DNA from: Arenibacter amylolyticus
Lineage (GTDB): Bacteria; Bacteroidota; Bacteroidia; Flavobacteriales; Flavobacteriaceae
Assembly: GCF_002150785.1 (NCBI RefSeq)
Contig: NZ_MTAZ01000004.1
Location: 248,001-312,000 of the forward strand
DNA length: 64,000 bases
Direction of reading: 5' to 3'
The position numbers and the translations under genes were made by a program. A model generated the notes under the pieces. That model ran no database searches, was not told where the DNA came from, and worked only from the letters and a program-made list of their open reading frames with translations. This document shows positions 1 through 9,744 of the stretch, piece after piece. Each line of letters opens with the position of its first letter. Position 1 is the first letter of the stretch.

Positions 1-888
1 CAATTGGCGGTGGTAGAGATTAGGCAGCGATTTAACTCCCAGTCTAAGGAAATTTACCTACCATACCGCATAGAGCTAGAAAAGCATCTGAAAATTGTGG
101 TACCCAAATTGGGGGATAAAAAGAAGATTATGGAACTCTCGGAGCGGAATGCCAAATTTTTCCGTCAGGAGCGATTTAAACAGATAAAAATAATTGACCC
201 AGATAGGCATACCAATCGCCTAATGGCGCAGATGAAGACCGATCTCCGATTGTCTAAAGAACCCCGGCATATAGAGTGTTTTGATAACTCCAATATTCAG
301 GGGACCCACCCGGTTGCGGCCTGTGTAGTGTTCAGGGATGGTAAGCCCTCCAAAAAAGAATACAGGCACTACAATATTAAAACCGTGACGGGGCCAGATG
401 ATTTTGCCTCCATGGAAGAGGTGGTCTTTAGGCGATATAAGCGGTTAATGGAAGAGGAAGAGTCCCTACCAGAGCTTATCATTATAGACGGGGGAAAGGG
501 GCAGTTGTCCGCAGCACTTAAAAGCTTGGATGCCTTGGGACTTAGGGGTAAGATAGCTATTGTGGGCATCGCCAAAAGATTGGAGGAAATATTTTTCCCG
601 GAAGATCCCATCCCGCTGTATTTGGATAAAAAATCTGAATCCCTTAAAACAATACAGCAACTACGGAATGAAGCACACCGGTTTGGGATTACCTTCCATA
701 GAAACAAAAGAAGCAAGGCGGCTATTAATTCGGAGCTAGAGTCTATAAAGGGGATTGGGGGTAAGACCGTGGAAACCTTGCTTAAAAAATTTAAATCGGT
801 AAAAAGGGTCAAGGAAGCCAGCTTAGAGCAGCTGGCAGAAACCGTGGGAAGCGCCAAAGCAAAAATAATTTATGAAACCTTTCATTAA
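1..888 (+). CDS. uvrC: UvrABC system protein C, C-terminal part
   Basis: The reading frame is open from the first base, so the N-terminal half (GIY-YIG nuclease and UvrB-binding regions) lies outside the window; about 295 of roughly 600 residues are visible. They hold the UvrC RNase H-like endonuclease domain, with HIECFDNSNIQG and PELIIIDGGKGQ carrying the acidic catalytic residues, and a C-terminal helix-hairpin-helix pair (SIKGIGGKTVETLL). The protein makes the 5' incision in nucleotide excision repair together with UvrA and UvrB in the cytoplasm. A TTG at base 4 is an internal Leu, not a start. The patatin gene follows after 17 bases on the same strand, so the two may be cotranscribed. 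Confidence 0.95.
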   Translation, partial: QLAVVEIRQRFNSQSKEIYLPYRIELEKHLKIVVPKLGDKKKIMELSERNAKFFRQERFKQIKIIDPDRHTNRLMAQMKTDLRLSKEPRHIECFDNSNIQGTHPVAACVVFRDGKPSKKEYRHYNIKTVTGPDDFASMEEVVFRRYKRLMEEEESLPELIIIDGGKGQLSAALKSLDALGLRGKIAIVGIAKRLEEIFFPEDPIPLYLDKKSESLKTIQQLRNEAHRFGITFHRNKRSKAAINSELESIKGIGGKTVETLLKKFKSVKRVKEASLEQLAETVGSAKAKIIYETFH

Positions 889-905
889 TCCCCTATTTTA
901 GTACT

Positions 906-3164
906 ATGCCTAAATTTTTATTCCCCTTGCTGTTTCTTGGTTTTTCCGCGCTGCTGTGCGGGCAGGACACTACTGGGAATAAAGATTTAAAAGTAGGGCT
1001 GGTGCTTAGTGGCGGCGGAGCCAAAGGCCTTGCCCATATTGGGGCGTTAAAAGTAATTGAGGAGGCCGGGGTCACTATAGATTATATCGGTGGTACCAGT
1101 ATGGGGGCTATTGTAGGGGCCCTCTATGCATCGGGATATACCGCTTCCCAGCTAGATTCTATCTTTAAAAGCACTGATTTCACCGCACTTATACAGGATA
1201 ATGTACCAAGAGGGGCCAAGACCTTCTATGAAAAGGAAGACTCGGAAAGGTATGCCATTACCCTTCCCTTCAATAAATTTAAAATAACCATTCCACAAGG
1301 TATCTCTGGGGGGCAGAGTATTTACAATGAATTTGTGAGGCTGCTCTACCATGTAAAAGATGTGAGTAACTTTAATAAGCTTCAAATTCCATTTGTCTGC
1401 ATCGCAACCGATGTGGAAACGGGGGATGAGGTGCGTTTAGAGGGGGGGTATTTACCTCAGGCTATCTTGGCCAGCGGTACCTTTCCTTCGCTTTTTAGAC
1501 CGGTAGAAATTGATGACAAAGTGCTGATAGATGGTGGGGTGGTTAATAATTACCCCCTAGAGGAGGTGAAAAAAATGGGTGCCGATGTGATCATTGGTGT
1601 AGATGTGCAGCACGGACTTTCCGATAGGGAGTCCTTGAAATCTGCAACAGGTATCCTTTTGCAGATCAATAATTATAGAACGGTGAAGGCTATGGAACGC
1701 AAAGCAGAACAGACCGATATCTATATTACACCCAATATTAAGGGGTACTCGGTCATCGATTTTGGTTTTGGTGGTGCTATAATAGATGAAGGGGAAAGGG
1801 CAGCCCGACTTAAAATTAAGGAGTTGGAAGGGTTGGCCAAGAAGCCTATAACTAAAAAGAAGGGGGTAGTGCCAGCGAAACTTAAGGATACCATTCATGT
1901 GAATGAATTAATGATACAGGGGAACCATAATTATTCCAGGGCCTATATTATGGGGAAGTTGCGATTTAATGAGGATGATGAGATCACCTTTGCAAAGCTA
2001 CAGCGCGGTATTAATAACCTATCTGCAACAGGGAATTTTAAGTCCATAAAGTATGAGCTGCTTAGCAATGGACCGGGAGTTGGATTGCTGCTAAATGTGA
2101 AGGAGAATCCGGATAAAATGTTTATTAGAGGCGGACTCCACTATAACGGTCTCTACAAAAGTGCCGGAATTGTAAATTTGACTAGGAAGAATTTTTTGAT
2201 GGATGATGATGTGGCCTCCCTAGATCTTATAGTAGGGGATAATCTAAGGTATCGGCTAGAGTATTATGTAGATAAGGGATTTTACTGGAGTTTCGGAATC
2301 AATTCCGAGTTCGATCATTTTAATAAGGAAGTAGATTTTGCCTTGATAAAATCTAACTTCGAGGTAGATGCCAGTTCCAATATCCAAAAGATTAATCTAA
2401 GTGCCACCGATCTCACCAATCAGATATATCTACAAACAGTATTAAAGGAAGAGTTCTCCTTTATTTTAGGGATGGAGCACAAGCTGTTGAAATACAGTAC
2501 AAAAACGCTTAACCTTGCAGAGCCTTCCGAGGCACCCAGCCTCCCCTCTAATGGAAGGACCTATTTTGAGAAAAGCGATTTTTACAGCGCGTACGGGAAG
2601 CTGACGTTTGACACCTACGACGATATTTTCTTTCCTACCAAAGGTCTTTTCTTTGACGGGGATTTTCATTTTTATGTGCTTTCGTCCGACTTCAATAACA
2701 ATTTTAAAGAATTTTCTGTGGGCAGGGCTAGGATGGGAGGTGCCTTTAAATTATTGAATAAGGTGTATTTTCAAATGGAACACGAAGGAGGTTTTAAATG
2801 GGGGAAGTCGCCCGTAGCCTCTATGGACTTCGTGCTGGGTGGGTATGGCACCCAATTAACCAATAATGCCATACCTTTTATGGGGTACGACTTCTTAAGT
2901 CTTGTGGGGAATAGCTATGTAAAGGCAACCGTGAAGTTAGACTATGAGTTTTGGCCTAAAAACCATCTGCTCTTGAAAGCTAATTATGCCAATGTGGGGG
3001 ACGACCTATTTAGGACCGCAGATTGGTTTGATATTCCGGAATATTCCGGTTACGGAATTGGATATGGCCTAGAGTCTATTCTTGGTCCCGTCCAAGTTTA
3101 TTTTACATTCTCCCCCGAGAAGAAGGAGAATCATCTTTTTTTTAGTCTCGGGTATTGGTTTTAA
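906..3164 (+). CDS. Patatin-like phospholipase with POTRA-like domain and outer-membrane barrel
   Basis: A 752-residue exported protein with an N-terminal signal peptide ending near LLCGQ. The patatin domain spans about residues 29-230, with the glycine-rich oxyanion motif SGGGAKG, the nucleophile serine in GGTSMG (Ser65) and the dyad aspartate in LIDGG (Asp209). A POTRA-like segment follows (about 326-400, NELMIQGNHNYSRAYI), then about 340 residues of amphipathic beta strands ending in an aromatic residue, as in BamA-type barrels. This order resembles the type Vd (PlpD-like) secretion architecture. The inferred role is a surface or periplasmic phospholipase tethered by its own barrel; substrate and whether the passenger crosses the membrane are not shown. 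It starts 17 bases after uvrC. Confidence 0.88.
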   Translation: MPKFLFPLLFLGFSALLCGQDTTGNKDLKVGLVLSGGGAKGLAHIGALKVIEEAGVTIDYIGGTSMGAIVGALYASGYTASQLDSIFKSTDFTALIQDNVPRGAKTFYEKEDSERYAITLPFNKFKITIPQGISGGQSIYNEFVRLLYHVKDVSNFNKLQIPFVCIATDVETGDEVRLEGGYLPQAILASGTFPSLFRPVEIDDKVLIDGGVVNNYPLEEVKKMGADVIIGVDVQHGLSDRESLKSATGILLQINNYRTVKAMERKAEQTDIYITPNIKGYSVIDFGFGGAIIDEGERAARLKIKELEGLAKKPITKKKGVVPAKLKDTIHVNELMIQGNHNYSRAYIMGKLRFNEDDEITFAKLQRGINNLSATGNFKSIKYELLSNGPGVGLLLNVKENPDKMFIRGGLHYNGLYKSAGIVNLTRKNFLMDDDVASLDLIVGDNLRYRLEYYVDKGFYWSFGINSEFDHFNKEVDFALIKSNFEVDASSNIQKINLSATDLTNQIYLQTVLKEEFSFILGMEHKLLKYSTKTLNLAEPSEAPSLPSNGRTYFEKSDFYSAYGKLTFDTYDDIFFPTKGLFFDGDFHFYVLSSDFNNNFKEFSVGRARMGGAFKLLNKVYFQMEHEGGFKWGKSPVASMDFVLGGYGTQLTNNAIPFMGYDFLSLVGNSYVKATVKLDYEFWPKNHLLLKANYANVGDDLFRTADWFDIPEYSGYGIGYGLESILGPVQVYFTFSPEKKENHLFFSLGYWF

Positions 3165-3413
3165 GGCCTCTAAAAGGTTAAAATTATCAATTAGTCAGTT
3201 AAGACAGTTTTTATTGCGATATTTGCTAGGAACAGTATTAGTAAATAAGCATGCTGCAATTTAGGGTTGATATTAGTGCCCACCTCAGGGCAATGTGGTA
3301 AGTGGTTCCAGGATTTTCTATCTTTTAAGGAATCTATGGAGAGGGGATGTTCTCCCTTATTCCGAAGTACGTTTTTCAAAACATTTCAATCAACTTAAAA
3401 AAACAATATCATC

Positions 3414-4553
3414 ATGGCTACAGACAATACCTCATTAAAACTGCCCAAGGAGAATCCGGAGGCAGAAGATTTTTTACCTATTCTAGGAACAGATCATATA
3501 GAATTATATGTGGGGAATGCTAAACAGGCCGCCTACTATTATATGGCTGCCTGGGGGTTTCAGCCTCTTGCTTATGCCGGTCTAGAAACGGGGGTTTCGG
3601 ACAGGGTGTCCTATGTGCTGCAACAAGACAAAATAAGATTGGTACTTACTTCTCCCCTAGTATCCGGTGGGGATATCAATAGGCATTTAGATGCTCATGG
3701 AGATGGGGTAAAAGTAATTGCCCTATGGGTAGATGATGCTAGGAAAAGCCATATGGAAACGGTAAGTCGTGGAGCGGAGAGCTATATGGAGCCTAAAGTG
3801 AAAAAAGATGACAAAGGGGAAGTGGTGCTGTCCGGGATCCATACCTATGGGGAGACCGTGCATATCTTTGTAGAGCGTAAGAATTACAAGGGGGTTTTTA
3901 TGCCGGGTTATAGGGCGTGGGACCCATATTATAAGGCGCCGGATGTGGGGCTAAAATATATAGATCACATTGTGGGTAATGTGGGGTGGAACGAAATGAA
4001 CAAATGGTGTGAGTTTTATGCCAAGGTCATGGGATTTGCACAATTGGTGTCTTTCGATGACAAGGATATATCTACAGAGTACACAGCGCTGATGAGCAAG
4101 GTGATGAGTAATGGGAACGGGCGTATCAAATTCCCGATCAACGAACCTGCATCGGGGAGGAAAAAATCTCAAATAGAAGAATTTATACAGTTTTATAATG
4201 GTTCTGGGGTGCAGCATATGGCACTCGCTACGGATAATATTATAGAGACCGTGGGATCCCTTAGGTCTAGGGGCGTAGAGTTCTTGAGTATTCCGCCTAG
4301 TTATTATGAGGACGTTTTGGATAGAGTGGGCGAGATTGATGAGGAATTGGCCCCCTTAAAGGAGCTTGGAATTTTGATAGATAGGGATGATGAAGGCTAT
4401 CTTTTACAAATATTTACAAAGCCAATTTTGGACAGGCCTACCATGTTCATAGAAATCATCCAAAGAAAGGGAGCAAAATCATTTGGAAAGGGAAATTTTA
4501 AGGCCCTTTTTGAGGCGATAGAAAGGGAGCAGGAGTCGCGTGGAACCCTCTAA
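3414..4553 (+). CDS. hpd: 4-hydroxyphenylpyruvate dioxygenase
   Basis: A 379-residue HPPD-family non-haem iron enzyme that converts 4-hydroxyphenylpyruvate to homogentisate in tyrosine breakdown. The two vicinal-oxygen-chelate halves are visible. The facial triad is intact: His185 (YIDHIVGNV), His268 (VQHMALATDN) and Glu347 (FIEIIQRKG). The length is normal for the family. A leader of about 250 bases without a gene separates it from the patatin gene, so it probably has its own promoter. Homogentisate 1,2-dioxygenase, the next enzyme and a common neighbour, is absent from the window; tryptophan dioxygenase lies 1.1 kb downstream. Confidence 0.95.
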   Translation: MATDNTSLKLPKENPEAEDFLPILGTDHIELYVGNAKQAAYYYMAAWGFQPLAYAGLETGVSDRVSYVLQQDKIRLVLTSPLVSGGDINRHLDAHGDGVKVIALWVDDARKSHMETVSRGAESYMEPKVKKDDKGEVVLSGIHTYGETVHIFVERKNYKGVFMPGYRAWDPYYKAPDVGLKYIDHIVGNVGWNEMNKWCEFYAKVMGFAQLVSFDDKDISTEYTALMSKVMSNGNGRIKFPINEPASGRKKSQIEEFIQFYNGSGVQHMALATDNIIETVGSLRSRGVEFLSIPPSYYEDVLDRVGEIDEELAPLKELGILIDRDDEGYLLQIFTKPILDRPTMFIEIIQRKGAKSFGKGNFKALFEAIEREQESRGTL

Positions 4554-4662
4554 ATAGAACGGATGTCTTAACAAAATCTTAATTTTATATTTAGCGGTAT
4601 TAAATAATGTTAAGGTGAGCGTTAAAGTACGTTAAAACCTATTCCAAAAGGGATGATTGTTT

Positions 4663-4670
4663 TAAATTTG
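4663..4670 (+). promoter_or_regulatory. Promoter -7 element TAAATTTG for a candidate small RNA
   Basis: TAAATTTG matches the Bacteroidota sigma-A -7 consensus TAnnTTTG exactly. It lies six bases before a chain of hairpins that ends in a strong terminator, with no ORF between. A clear -33 TTTG at the usual distance was not found, which lowers confidence. Confidence 0.5.
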
Positions 4671-4674
4671 TACT

Positions 4675-4776
4675 CGCAAGGGGTGGTTCCCTTGCAACTT
4701 TAAGTATTGGTTTTTCATAATTTAAAGTTTGGTTGGTTATTTAGGAAAGCCCGGTCTAACGACTGGGCTTTTTTTT
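4675..4776 (+). ncRNA. Candidate structured small RNA, about 100 nt
   Basis: Downstream of the TAAATTTG element lie three consecutive stem-loops: gcaaggg/cccttgc (4676-4682 with 4689-4695), immediately followed by aactttaa/ttaaagtt (4696-4703 with 4722-4729), and then a terminator stem (4746-4755 with 4762-4771) with a T run. No ORF with plausible length fits. Promoter, ordered hairpins and terminator together describe an independent RNA gene. I do not recognise its family; it could be one of the conserved flavobacterial RNA motifs. Alternatively it is a long leader cut by an attenuator ahead of the DUF3108 gene, which begins about 90 bases after the terminator. Confidence 0.5.
4746..4776 (+). 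terminator. Intrinsic terminator of the candidate small RNA
   Basis: The ten-base arms aaagcccggt and actgggcttt pair with a single G-T wobble around a six-base loop and run into a T tract. It lies about 190 bases after the hpd stop, so it could also end readthrough from hpd. Confidence 0.8.
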
Positions 4777-4866
4777 GTTACAATACTTTGGTGTAATTCT
4801 TGTTTAGATTAGTAGAAGAACGGTGAAAATCAAAGGTTTTTATTAATTTTACAACATCCAAAGAAT

Positions 4867-5697
4867 ATGAAAAAGATAAGCGTTGTCCTGATATTGATTT
4901 TAGGACTTTTCTTGAACTCCCAAAACCAACCGGCCCTAGGCGGGACTACTGACCTATACCTAGACTCAGATAAAGAAAGGGAATCTGCCTTTAAACCGGG
5001 GGAATGGCTTAAGTTCCGAATTCATTACGGTTTTTTAAATGCCAGCTACGCCACCTTACATGTAAGTTCTAAAGAATTTAATGGGGTTCCCGTGTACCAC
5101 GTGGTCGGGAATGGAAAAACTACTGGATTTGCCAGTTTGTTTTTTAAGGTAGACGATACCTATGAAAGTTATTTTGATCAGGAAACCGGTAGGCCCTATA
5201 AATTTATCCGAAATATCAATGAAGGTGGATATACCAAGGATATTGAGGTGAATTTTGATTATGATTCGGAGACTGCGGTATTAAAAGATAAAAAGAACGA
5301 TAAAAAGTTTAAATTTACTATTCAGGATGATATCCAGGATTTGGTTTCAGCCTTTTATTATCTTCGCAACAATTATAATTTTGAGGACTTGAAACTGAAT
5401 GAAAGCATTAAACTTAATATGCTTTATGATGATGACGGAGTATTTAATTTTAAACTTAAATACTTGGGCAAAGAGGTCCTAAAAACTAAATACGGCAAAG
5501 TAGAGAGCTTAAAGTTTAGGCCGTACGTTCAATCCGGTAGGGTATTTAAGGAGCAGGAAAGCTTAACCCTATGGGTCTCCAACGATAAGAATAAGATTCC
5601 TGTACTTATCCAGGCAGATTTAAAAGTTGGGTCTATAAAGGCTAGTTTGGATGGGTATAATGGACTTAAGCATCAGTTTAAAATAATAATGGACTAA
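4867..5697 (+). CDS. DUF3108 family exported protein
   Basis: A 276-residue protein with an N-terminal signal peptide (MKKISVVLILILGLFLNSQ) followed by the beta-rich DUF3108 fold. Features are the early EWLKFRIHYGFLNA segment and DDTYESYFDQETGRPYKFIRN, typical of this family. The function is unknown; members are periplasmic or outer-membrane associated and sit in many Bacteroidota genomes beside unrelated metabolic genes. It has one base between its stop and the tryptophan dioxygenase start, making it the first gene of a tight four-gene run. No catalytic motif was recognised. Confidence 0.85.
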   Translation: MKKISVVLILILGLFLNSQNQPALGGTTDLYLDSDKERESAFKPGEWLKFRIHYGFLNASYATLHVSSKEFNGVPVYHVVGNGKTTGFASLFFKVDDTYESYFDQETGRPYKFIRNINEGGYTKDIEVNFDYDSETAVLKDKKNDKKFKFTIQDDIQDLVSAFYYLRNNYNFEDLKLNESIKLNMLYDDDGVFNFKLKYLGKEVLKTKYGKVESLKFRPYVQSGRVFKEQESLTLWVSNDKNKIPVLIQADLKVGSIKASLDGYNGLKHQFKIIMD

Positions 5698-5698
5698 A

Positions 5699-6673
5699 AT
5701 GAACAAAGAGCATATAGATTCCCAGATCTCCAAATTAGAAGAAAAATACAAGGATTCTGGGCAAGATCTTAGTTCTTATTTAGATGGGCTGCTCTATCAG
5801 CGGTACCTCACCTATTGGGATTATATTAATTTGGATACCTTGCTCAGTATACAAGTGCCAAGGACCCACTTCCCCGATGAGGAAATCTTCATCATGTACC
5901 ACCAGATTACCGAGCTTTATTTTAAGCTTATCCTACACGAACAAAAACAACTGGTGGATGATAAATCTCAAAATGTAGACTTCTTTATAGAGAAGGCAAA
6001 TCGGATTAATAGCTACTACCAAGTCTTAATATCGTCCTTTAGTGTGATGATAAAAGGGATGCAGCGGGAACAATTTATGCAATATAGAATGGCCTTGTTG
6101 CCGGCCAGTGGTTTCCAATCTGCGCAATATAGGATGATTGAGCTTTATGCCACCCCCATGGAGAATTTGGTAGATTACAAGGAAAGGGCAAATTACTCTT
6201 CCAGGAATTCCATAGAGGAGCTCTATGAGCATATCTATTGGAAAAAAGGGGCAACCGATAAAGCAACAGGGGAAAAGACGCTCACCCTTAAGCAGTTCGA
6301 ATACCGATACACGCCTAGATTGATTAGAATAGCAAAGGGGTTGAAGGATAATACCATCTACGAAAAATACCAACAGCTTCCCAAAGCTGCCAAGGAGAAT
6401 AAAACCTTGATTGATGCGTTAAAGGCTATGGATATGAATGCCAACGTAAACTGGCCGCTGATGCACATGGGGTCGGCCTATCGCTACCTAACCAAGGATG
6501 ATGCCCAGATTGAAGCTACCGGGGGCACCAATTGGAAGCAATATTTGCCGCCTAGTTTTCAGAAAGTGGTCTTTTTTCCGGAGCTGTATACAAAACAAGA
6601 GTTAAATGATTGGGGGAAACAATGGGTAGACCATATCTTTAACCCCGAAAAAGTAAAAAGTGACAATGAGTAA
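5699..6673 (+). CDS. Tryptophan 2,3-dioxygenase
   Basis: A 324-residue haem dioxygenase that opens the indole ring of L-tryptophan to N-formylkynurenine, the first step of the kynurenine pathway, in the cytoplasm. The conserved N-terminal MYHQITELYFKL holds the distal-pocket His68. The C-terminal stretch around LMHMGSAYRYL carries the likely proximal haem ligand His256, followed by ATGGTNW, the counterpart of the substrate-binding GTGGS loop. It starts one base after the DUF3108 stop and its own stop overlaps the following lipoprotein start by eight bases, which implies translational coupling. No other kynurenine-pathway gene is in the window. Confidence 0.9.
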   Translation: MNKEHIDSQISKLEEKYKDSGQDLSSYLDGLLYQRYLTYWDYINLDTLLSIQVPRTHFPDEEIFIMYHQITELYFKLILHEQKQLVDDKSQNVDFFIEKANRINSYYQVLISSFSVMIKGMQREQFMQYRMALLPASGFQSAQYRMIELYATPMENLVDYKERANYSSRNSIEELYEHIYWKKGATDKATGEKTLTLKQFEYRYTPRLIRIAKGLKDNTIYEKYQQLPKAAKENKTLIDALKAMDMNANVNWPLMHMGSAYRYLTKDDAQIEATGGTNWKQYLPPSFQKVVFFPELYTKQELNDWGKQWVDHIFNPEKVKSDNE

Positions 6674-7955
6674 GTATTGGGCCCTAGTTTTTAGTTTAGT
6701 ATTAGTTGTTTCCTGTAAGGAGGATAACACTCAAAAAGATGACTTGGCAGAAGTTGTAACCATTCAGAAGCCTGTGGAGGTGGAAGAGTTTGGATTCAAT
6801 CTGTCCGACTTTGAGGTGTTGAGGGATACCGTAAGGAAAGGGGATATCTTTGGGGAAATTATGCTTCGGAATAAGGTAGGCTATCCTAAAATAGCTGCTA
6901 TTACCCAACAGTATAAAGATACCTTTGATGTCCGAAAATTTAATGTAGGGAAACCCTATGTAATTCTAAAATCCAAGGATACGGTGAACGCTGCCCAGGT
7001 ATTTATTTACCAAAACGATCCTATTAACTATACCGTGGTGGATTTACGAGATACCGTAGTAGCCTATAGGAAAAAGCAAAAGGTGAAATATGTAGAAAGG
7101 GAAGCGTCTGGGGTAATAGAAACCTCCTTGTCCGAAGCTATTTTGGATCAAGGAATAGATTATAATATTACCAACAGACTTTCTGAAATATACGCTTGGA
7201 ATATTGACTTTTTTAGGTTGCAAAAGGGCGATAAGTTTAAGGTTATCTACAAGGAGAAATATATTAACGATACCATATATGCTGGTGCAGGAAATATAGA
7301 GGCTGCTTATTTTGAGCATAATGGAGAGCCGTTTTACGCCTTTAATTTTGTGGCCGATTCCGTGAGGAATATCAGTGAGTATTTTGATCAGGATGCTAAG
7401 AATCTTAGGCGTGCATTTTTGCGCTCCCCTGTACAGTTTAGTAGGATATCCTCCAGGTATAACCTCAATAGAAGAATTGCCTATTACGGTAACCGGGTGC
7501 GGCCGCACAAGGGGACAGACTATGCCGCTCCCCTAGGAACTCCCATTATGGCGACGGCAAGTGGTACGGTGACAGAATCTACCCAAAGAGGCGGAAACGG
7601 GAAATATGTAAAAATAAAGCATAACAGTACCTATAGTACCCAATACCTGCACATGAAGGCGCAAAATGTGAAAAGAGGGCAATTTGTAAAACAAGGAGAT
7701 ATCATTGGGTGGATTGGGATGACCGGAAATACCAGCGGACCCCATGTGTGTTACCGCTTCTGGAAAAATGGACGGCAGGTAGATCCCCTACGTGAAAAGT
7801 TGCCAGATGCAGACCCCATTGCCGATAGCATAAAAGTACAATACCTAGAACATATCGCTCCAATTAAAGAACGGTTGGACTGTATAGAATATATAGCGCT
7901 TCCGGAGGAAGACCTTTTAACACTAAACAATAAAGATGGCTCAACAGCACAGTAA
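6666..7955 (+). CDS. M23-type peptidoglycan peptidase lipoprotein with His-to-Cys substitution
   Basis: I chose the ATG at 6666 because it gives a lipoprotein signal with lipobox VVSC (Cys17); a GTG two codons upstream is possible. The 429-residue product has an extended N-terminal region and a C-terminal LytM/M23 domain. The first zinc motif is intact in HKGTD (His281, Asp285). The second, normally HxH, reads HVC (His360, Cys362), so one zinc ligand is cysteine. The fold and context suggest cell-wall trimming or a scaffold role at the envelope; activity cannot be decided from sequence. The start lies inside the dioxygenase gene and the end overlaps pgi by 20 bases. Confidence 0.88.
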   Translation: MSKYWALVFSLVLVVSCKEDNTQKDDLAEVVTIQKPVEVEEFGFNLSDFEVLRDTVRKGDIFGEIMLRNKVGYPKIAAITQQYKDTFDVRKFNVGKPYVILKSKDTVNAAQVFIYQNDPINYTVVDLRDTVVAYRKKQKVKYVEREASGVIETSLSEAILDQGIDYNITNRLSEIYAWNIDFFRLQKGDKFKVIYKEKYINDTIYAGAGNIEAAYFEHNGEPFYAFNFVADSVRNISEYFDQDAKNLRRAFLRSPVQFSRISSRYNLNRRIAYYGNRVRPHKGTDYAAPLGTPIMATASGTVTESTQRGGNGKYVKIKHNSTYSTQYLHMKAQNVKRGQFVKQGDIIGWIGMTGNTSGPHVCYRFWKNGRQVDPLREKLPDADPIADSIKVQYLEHIAPIKERLDCIEYIALPEEDLLTLNNKDGSTAQ

Positions 7956-9573
7956 CCCTACCAAGACAGAAGCTTGGAAAAAATTATCTTCACATTTTAA
8001 GGAGAATGCAGCTAAAACCATAAACGAATACTTCGCTTCACATCCAGATCGTGCAGAAGATTTTTCTATTTCTTGGAACAATTTTACAGTAGACTATTCC
8101 AAAAATAGAATCTCTGCGGAAACCATGGAGTTGCTTTTGCAACTTGCTAAGGAAGTGGGATTGTCTGCTGCTATTGCCGATCAGTTTAACGGCAAGGAAA
8201 TTAATGAAACCGAAGGTAGGGCCGTATTGCACACCGCATTAAGGGCTAAGGAAACCGATGTAATAAAAGTAGCTGGTGAAAATATTGTTCCTGAAGTTTT
8301 TGCGGTGAGGAATAAGATGCAGCAGTTTAGCGAGTCCATTATTTCCGGAGCCGCGAAAGGATACACGGGAAAAGCCTTTACAGATGTGGTGAATATAGGT
8401 ATTGGAGGATCGGACCTTGGTCCGGAAATGGTTGTAAAAGCCCTAAAATATTATGGCAACCATCTTAAGACGCACTTTGTAAGTAATGTAGATGGGGATC
8501 ACGTACACGAGATTCTAAGAGATTTGGATCCAGAAACAACCTTGTTCGTGGTAGTATCAAAGACTTTTACCACTCAAGAGACCTTAACCAATGCTACTAC
8601 CATAAAAAAATGGTTTTTAAAACACGCCTCTCAAGCGGATGTGGCCAAACACTTTGCTGCAGTTTCTACCAACACGGAAAAAATTTCGGAGTTTGGGATA
8701 GCAGCAGAAAATGTATTCCCTATGTGGGATTGGGTAGGAGGCCGTTTCTCCCTGTGGAGCGCAGTAGGTCTTTCTATTTGCTTAGCAGTAGGCTATAAGA
8801 ATTTTAGTGAATTGTTAGACGGTGCCCATGAGATGGATACCCATTTTAAAAATACCGAGCTGGAGAATAATATTCCAGTGGTATTGGCACTGATCAGTAT
8901 ATGGTACAATAATTTCTATGGCGCCGAAACAGAGGCTGTAATCCCTTATTCCCAATACCTCTCTCGTTTTTCTGCCTACCTCCAACAGGGGGTGATGGAA
9001 AGTAACGGGAAAAGCGTGGATAGAAATGGAAATCGAGTAGATTATCAAACAGGGACTATTATCTGGGGAGAACCTGGTACTAATTCCCAACATGCCTTTT
9101 TTCAGTTAATCCATCAAGGAACCAAAGTGATTCCTACCGACTTTATAGGGTTTAAGGAATCCTTATATGGAGATACCGATCACCACAATAAATTAATGGC
9201 CAACTTTTTCGCGCAGACCGAGGCGCTTATGAACGGTAAATCGGCCGAAGTGGTGCAGCAAGAGCTTCAGAATAATAATACCCCAGAAGATGCGATTGGC
9301 CGGATCTTGCCATTTAAGGTGTTTGAGGGTAACAAGCCTACCAATACCCTTCTTATAGATAAATTGACTCCAAAATCCTTGGGCTCCCTTATTGCCCTCT
9401 ATGAGCATAAGATCTATGTGCAAGGCGTAATTTGGAACATCTATAGTTATGATCAATGGGGCGTAGAGTTAGGGAAGCAATTGGCCACGGCTGTCTTAAA
9501 TGATATTGAAGGTGAAAATATTGCCGATCATGATGCCTCTACGTTAAATCTTTTGCACTTATTTAAGAAATAG
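7936..9573 (+). CDS. pgi: Glucose-6-phosphate isomerase
   Basis: A 545-residue phosphoglucose isomerase interconverting glucose-6-phosphate and fructose-6-phosphate in glycolysis and gluconeogenesis. The sugar-phosphate loops IGGSDLG (about 156-162) and SKTFTTQET are present. The catalytic residues are Glu355 ([10 protein letters not shown]), His386 (NSQHAFF) and Lys514 in the family signature [10 protein letters not shown]. The start overlaps the preceding M23 gene by 20 bases in another frame, so translation is probably coupled. It closes the DUF3108-TDO-M23-pgi run. Fructose-6-phosphate also feeds GlmS, encoded 30 kb away. Confidence 0.97.
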   Translation: MAQQHSNPTKTEAWKKLSSHFKENAAKTINEYFASHPDRAEDFSISWNNFTVDYSKNRISAETMELLLQLAKEVGLSAAIADQFNGKEINETEGRAVLHTALRAKETDVIKVAGENIVPEVFAVRNKMQQFSESIISGAAKGYTGKAFTDVVNIGIGGSDLGPEMVVKALKYYGNHLKTHFVSNVDGDHVHEILRDLDPETTLFVVVSKTFTTQETLTNATTIKKWFLKHASQADVAKHFAAVSTNTEKISEFGIAAENVFPMWDWVGGRFSLWSAVGLSICLAVGYKNFSELLDGAHEMDTHFKNTELENNIPVVLALISIWYNNFYGAETEAVIPYSQYLSRFSAYLQQGVMESNGKSVDRNGNRVDYQTGTIIWGEPGTNSQHAFFQLIHQGTKVIPTDFIGFKESLYGDTDHHNKLMANFFAQTEALMNGKSAEVVQQELQNNNTPEDAIGRILPFKVFEGNKPTNTLLIDKLTPKSLGSLIALYEHKIYVQGVIWNIYSYDQWGVELGKQLATAVLNDIEGENIADHDASTLNLLHLFKK

Positions 9574-9646
9574 TGCGAAAGCTTGGCATTTCGTCGAATC
9601 GTCCATAACTTCTTGAAAGCTATATATCCTTCCTGAGTTTTTTTGT

Positions 9647-9654
9647 TAAATTTG
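9647..9654 (+). promoter_or_regulatory. Promoter -7 element TAAATTTG upstream of a TonB receptor
   Basis: An exact TAnnTTTG match in the 171-base gap after pgi. It predicts a transcript start near 9660 and a leader of about 85 bases for the receptor gene at 9745. The -33 element is not obvious. Confidence 0.5.
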
Positions 9655-9744
9655 CGCCAACTAATTTAACATTGAATTAATATACGGATGCAAAAAAATG
9701 AACATGTTTGCAGCGTTAATTAAAAACTCTTTAACTCTAGAAGG

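Noticed and set aside
369-857. 162-codon open frame antisense to uvrC
   Set aside because: Wholly inside uvrC, low-complexity Ser/Leu-rich translation, no domain.
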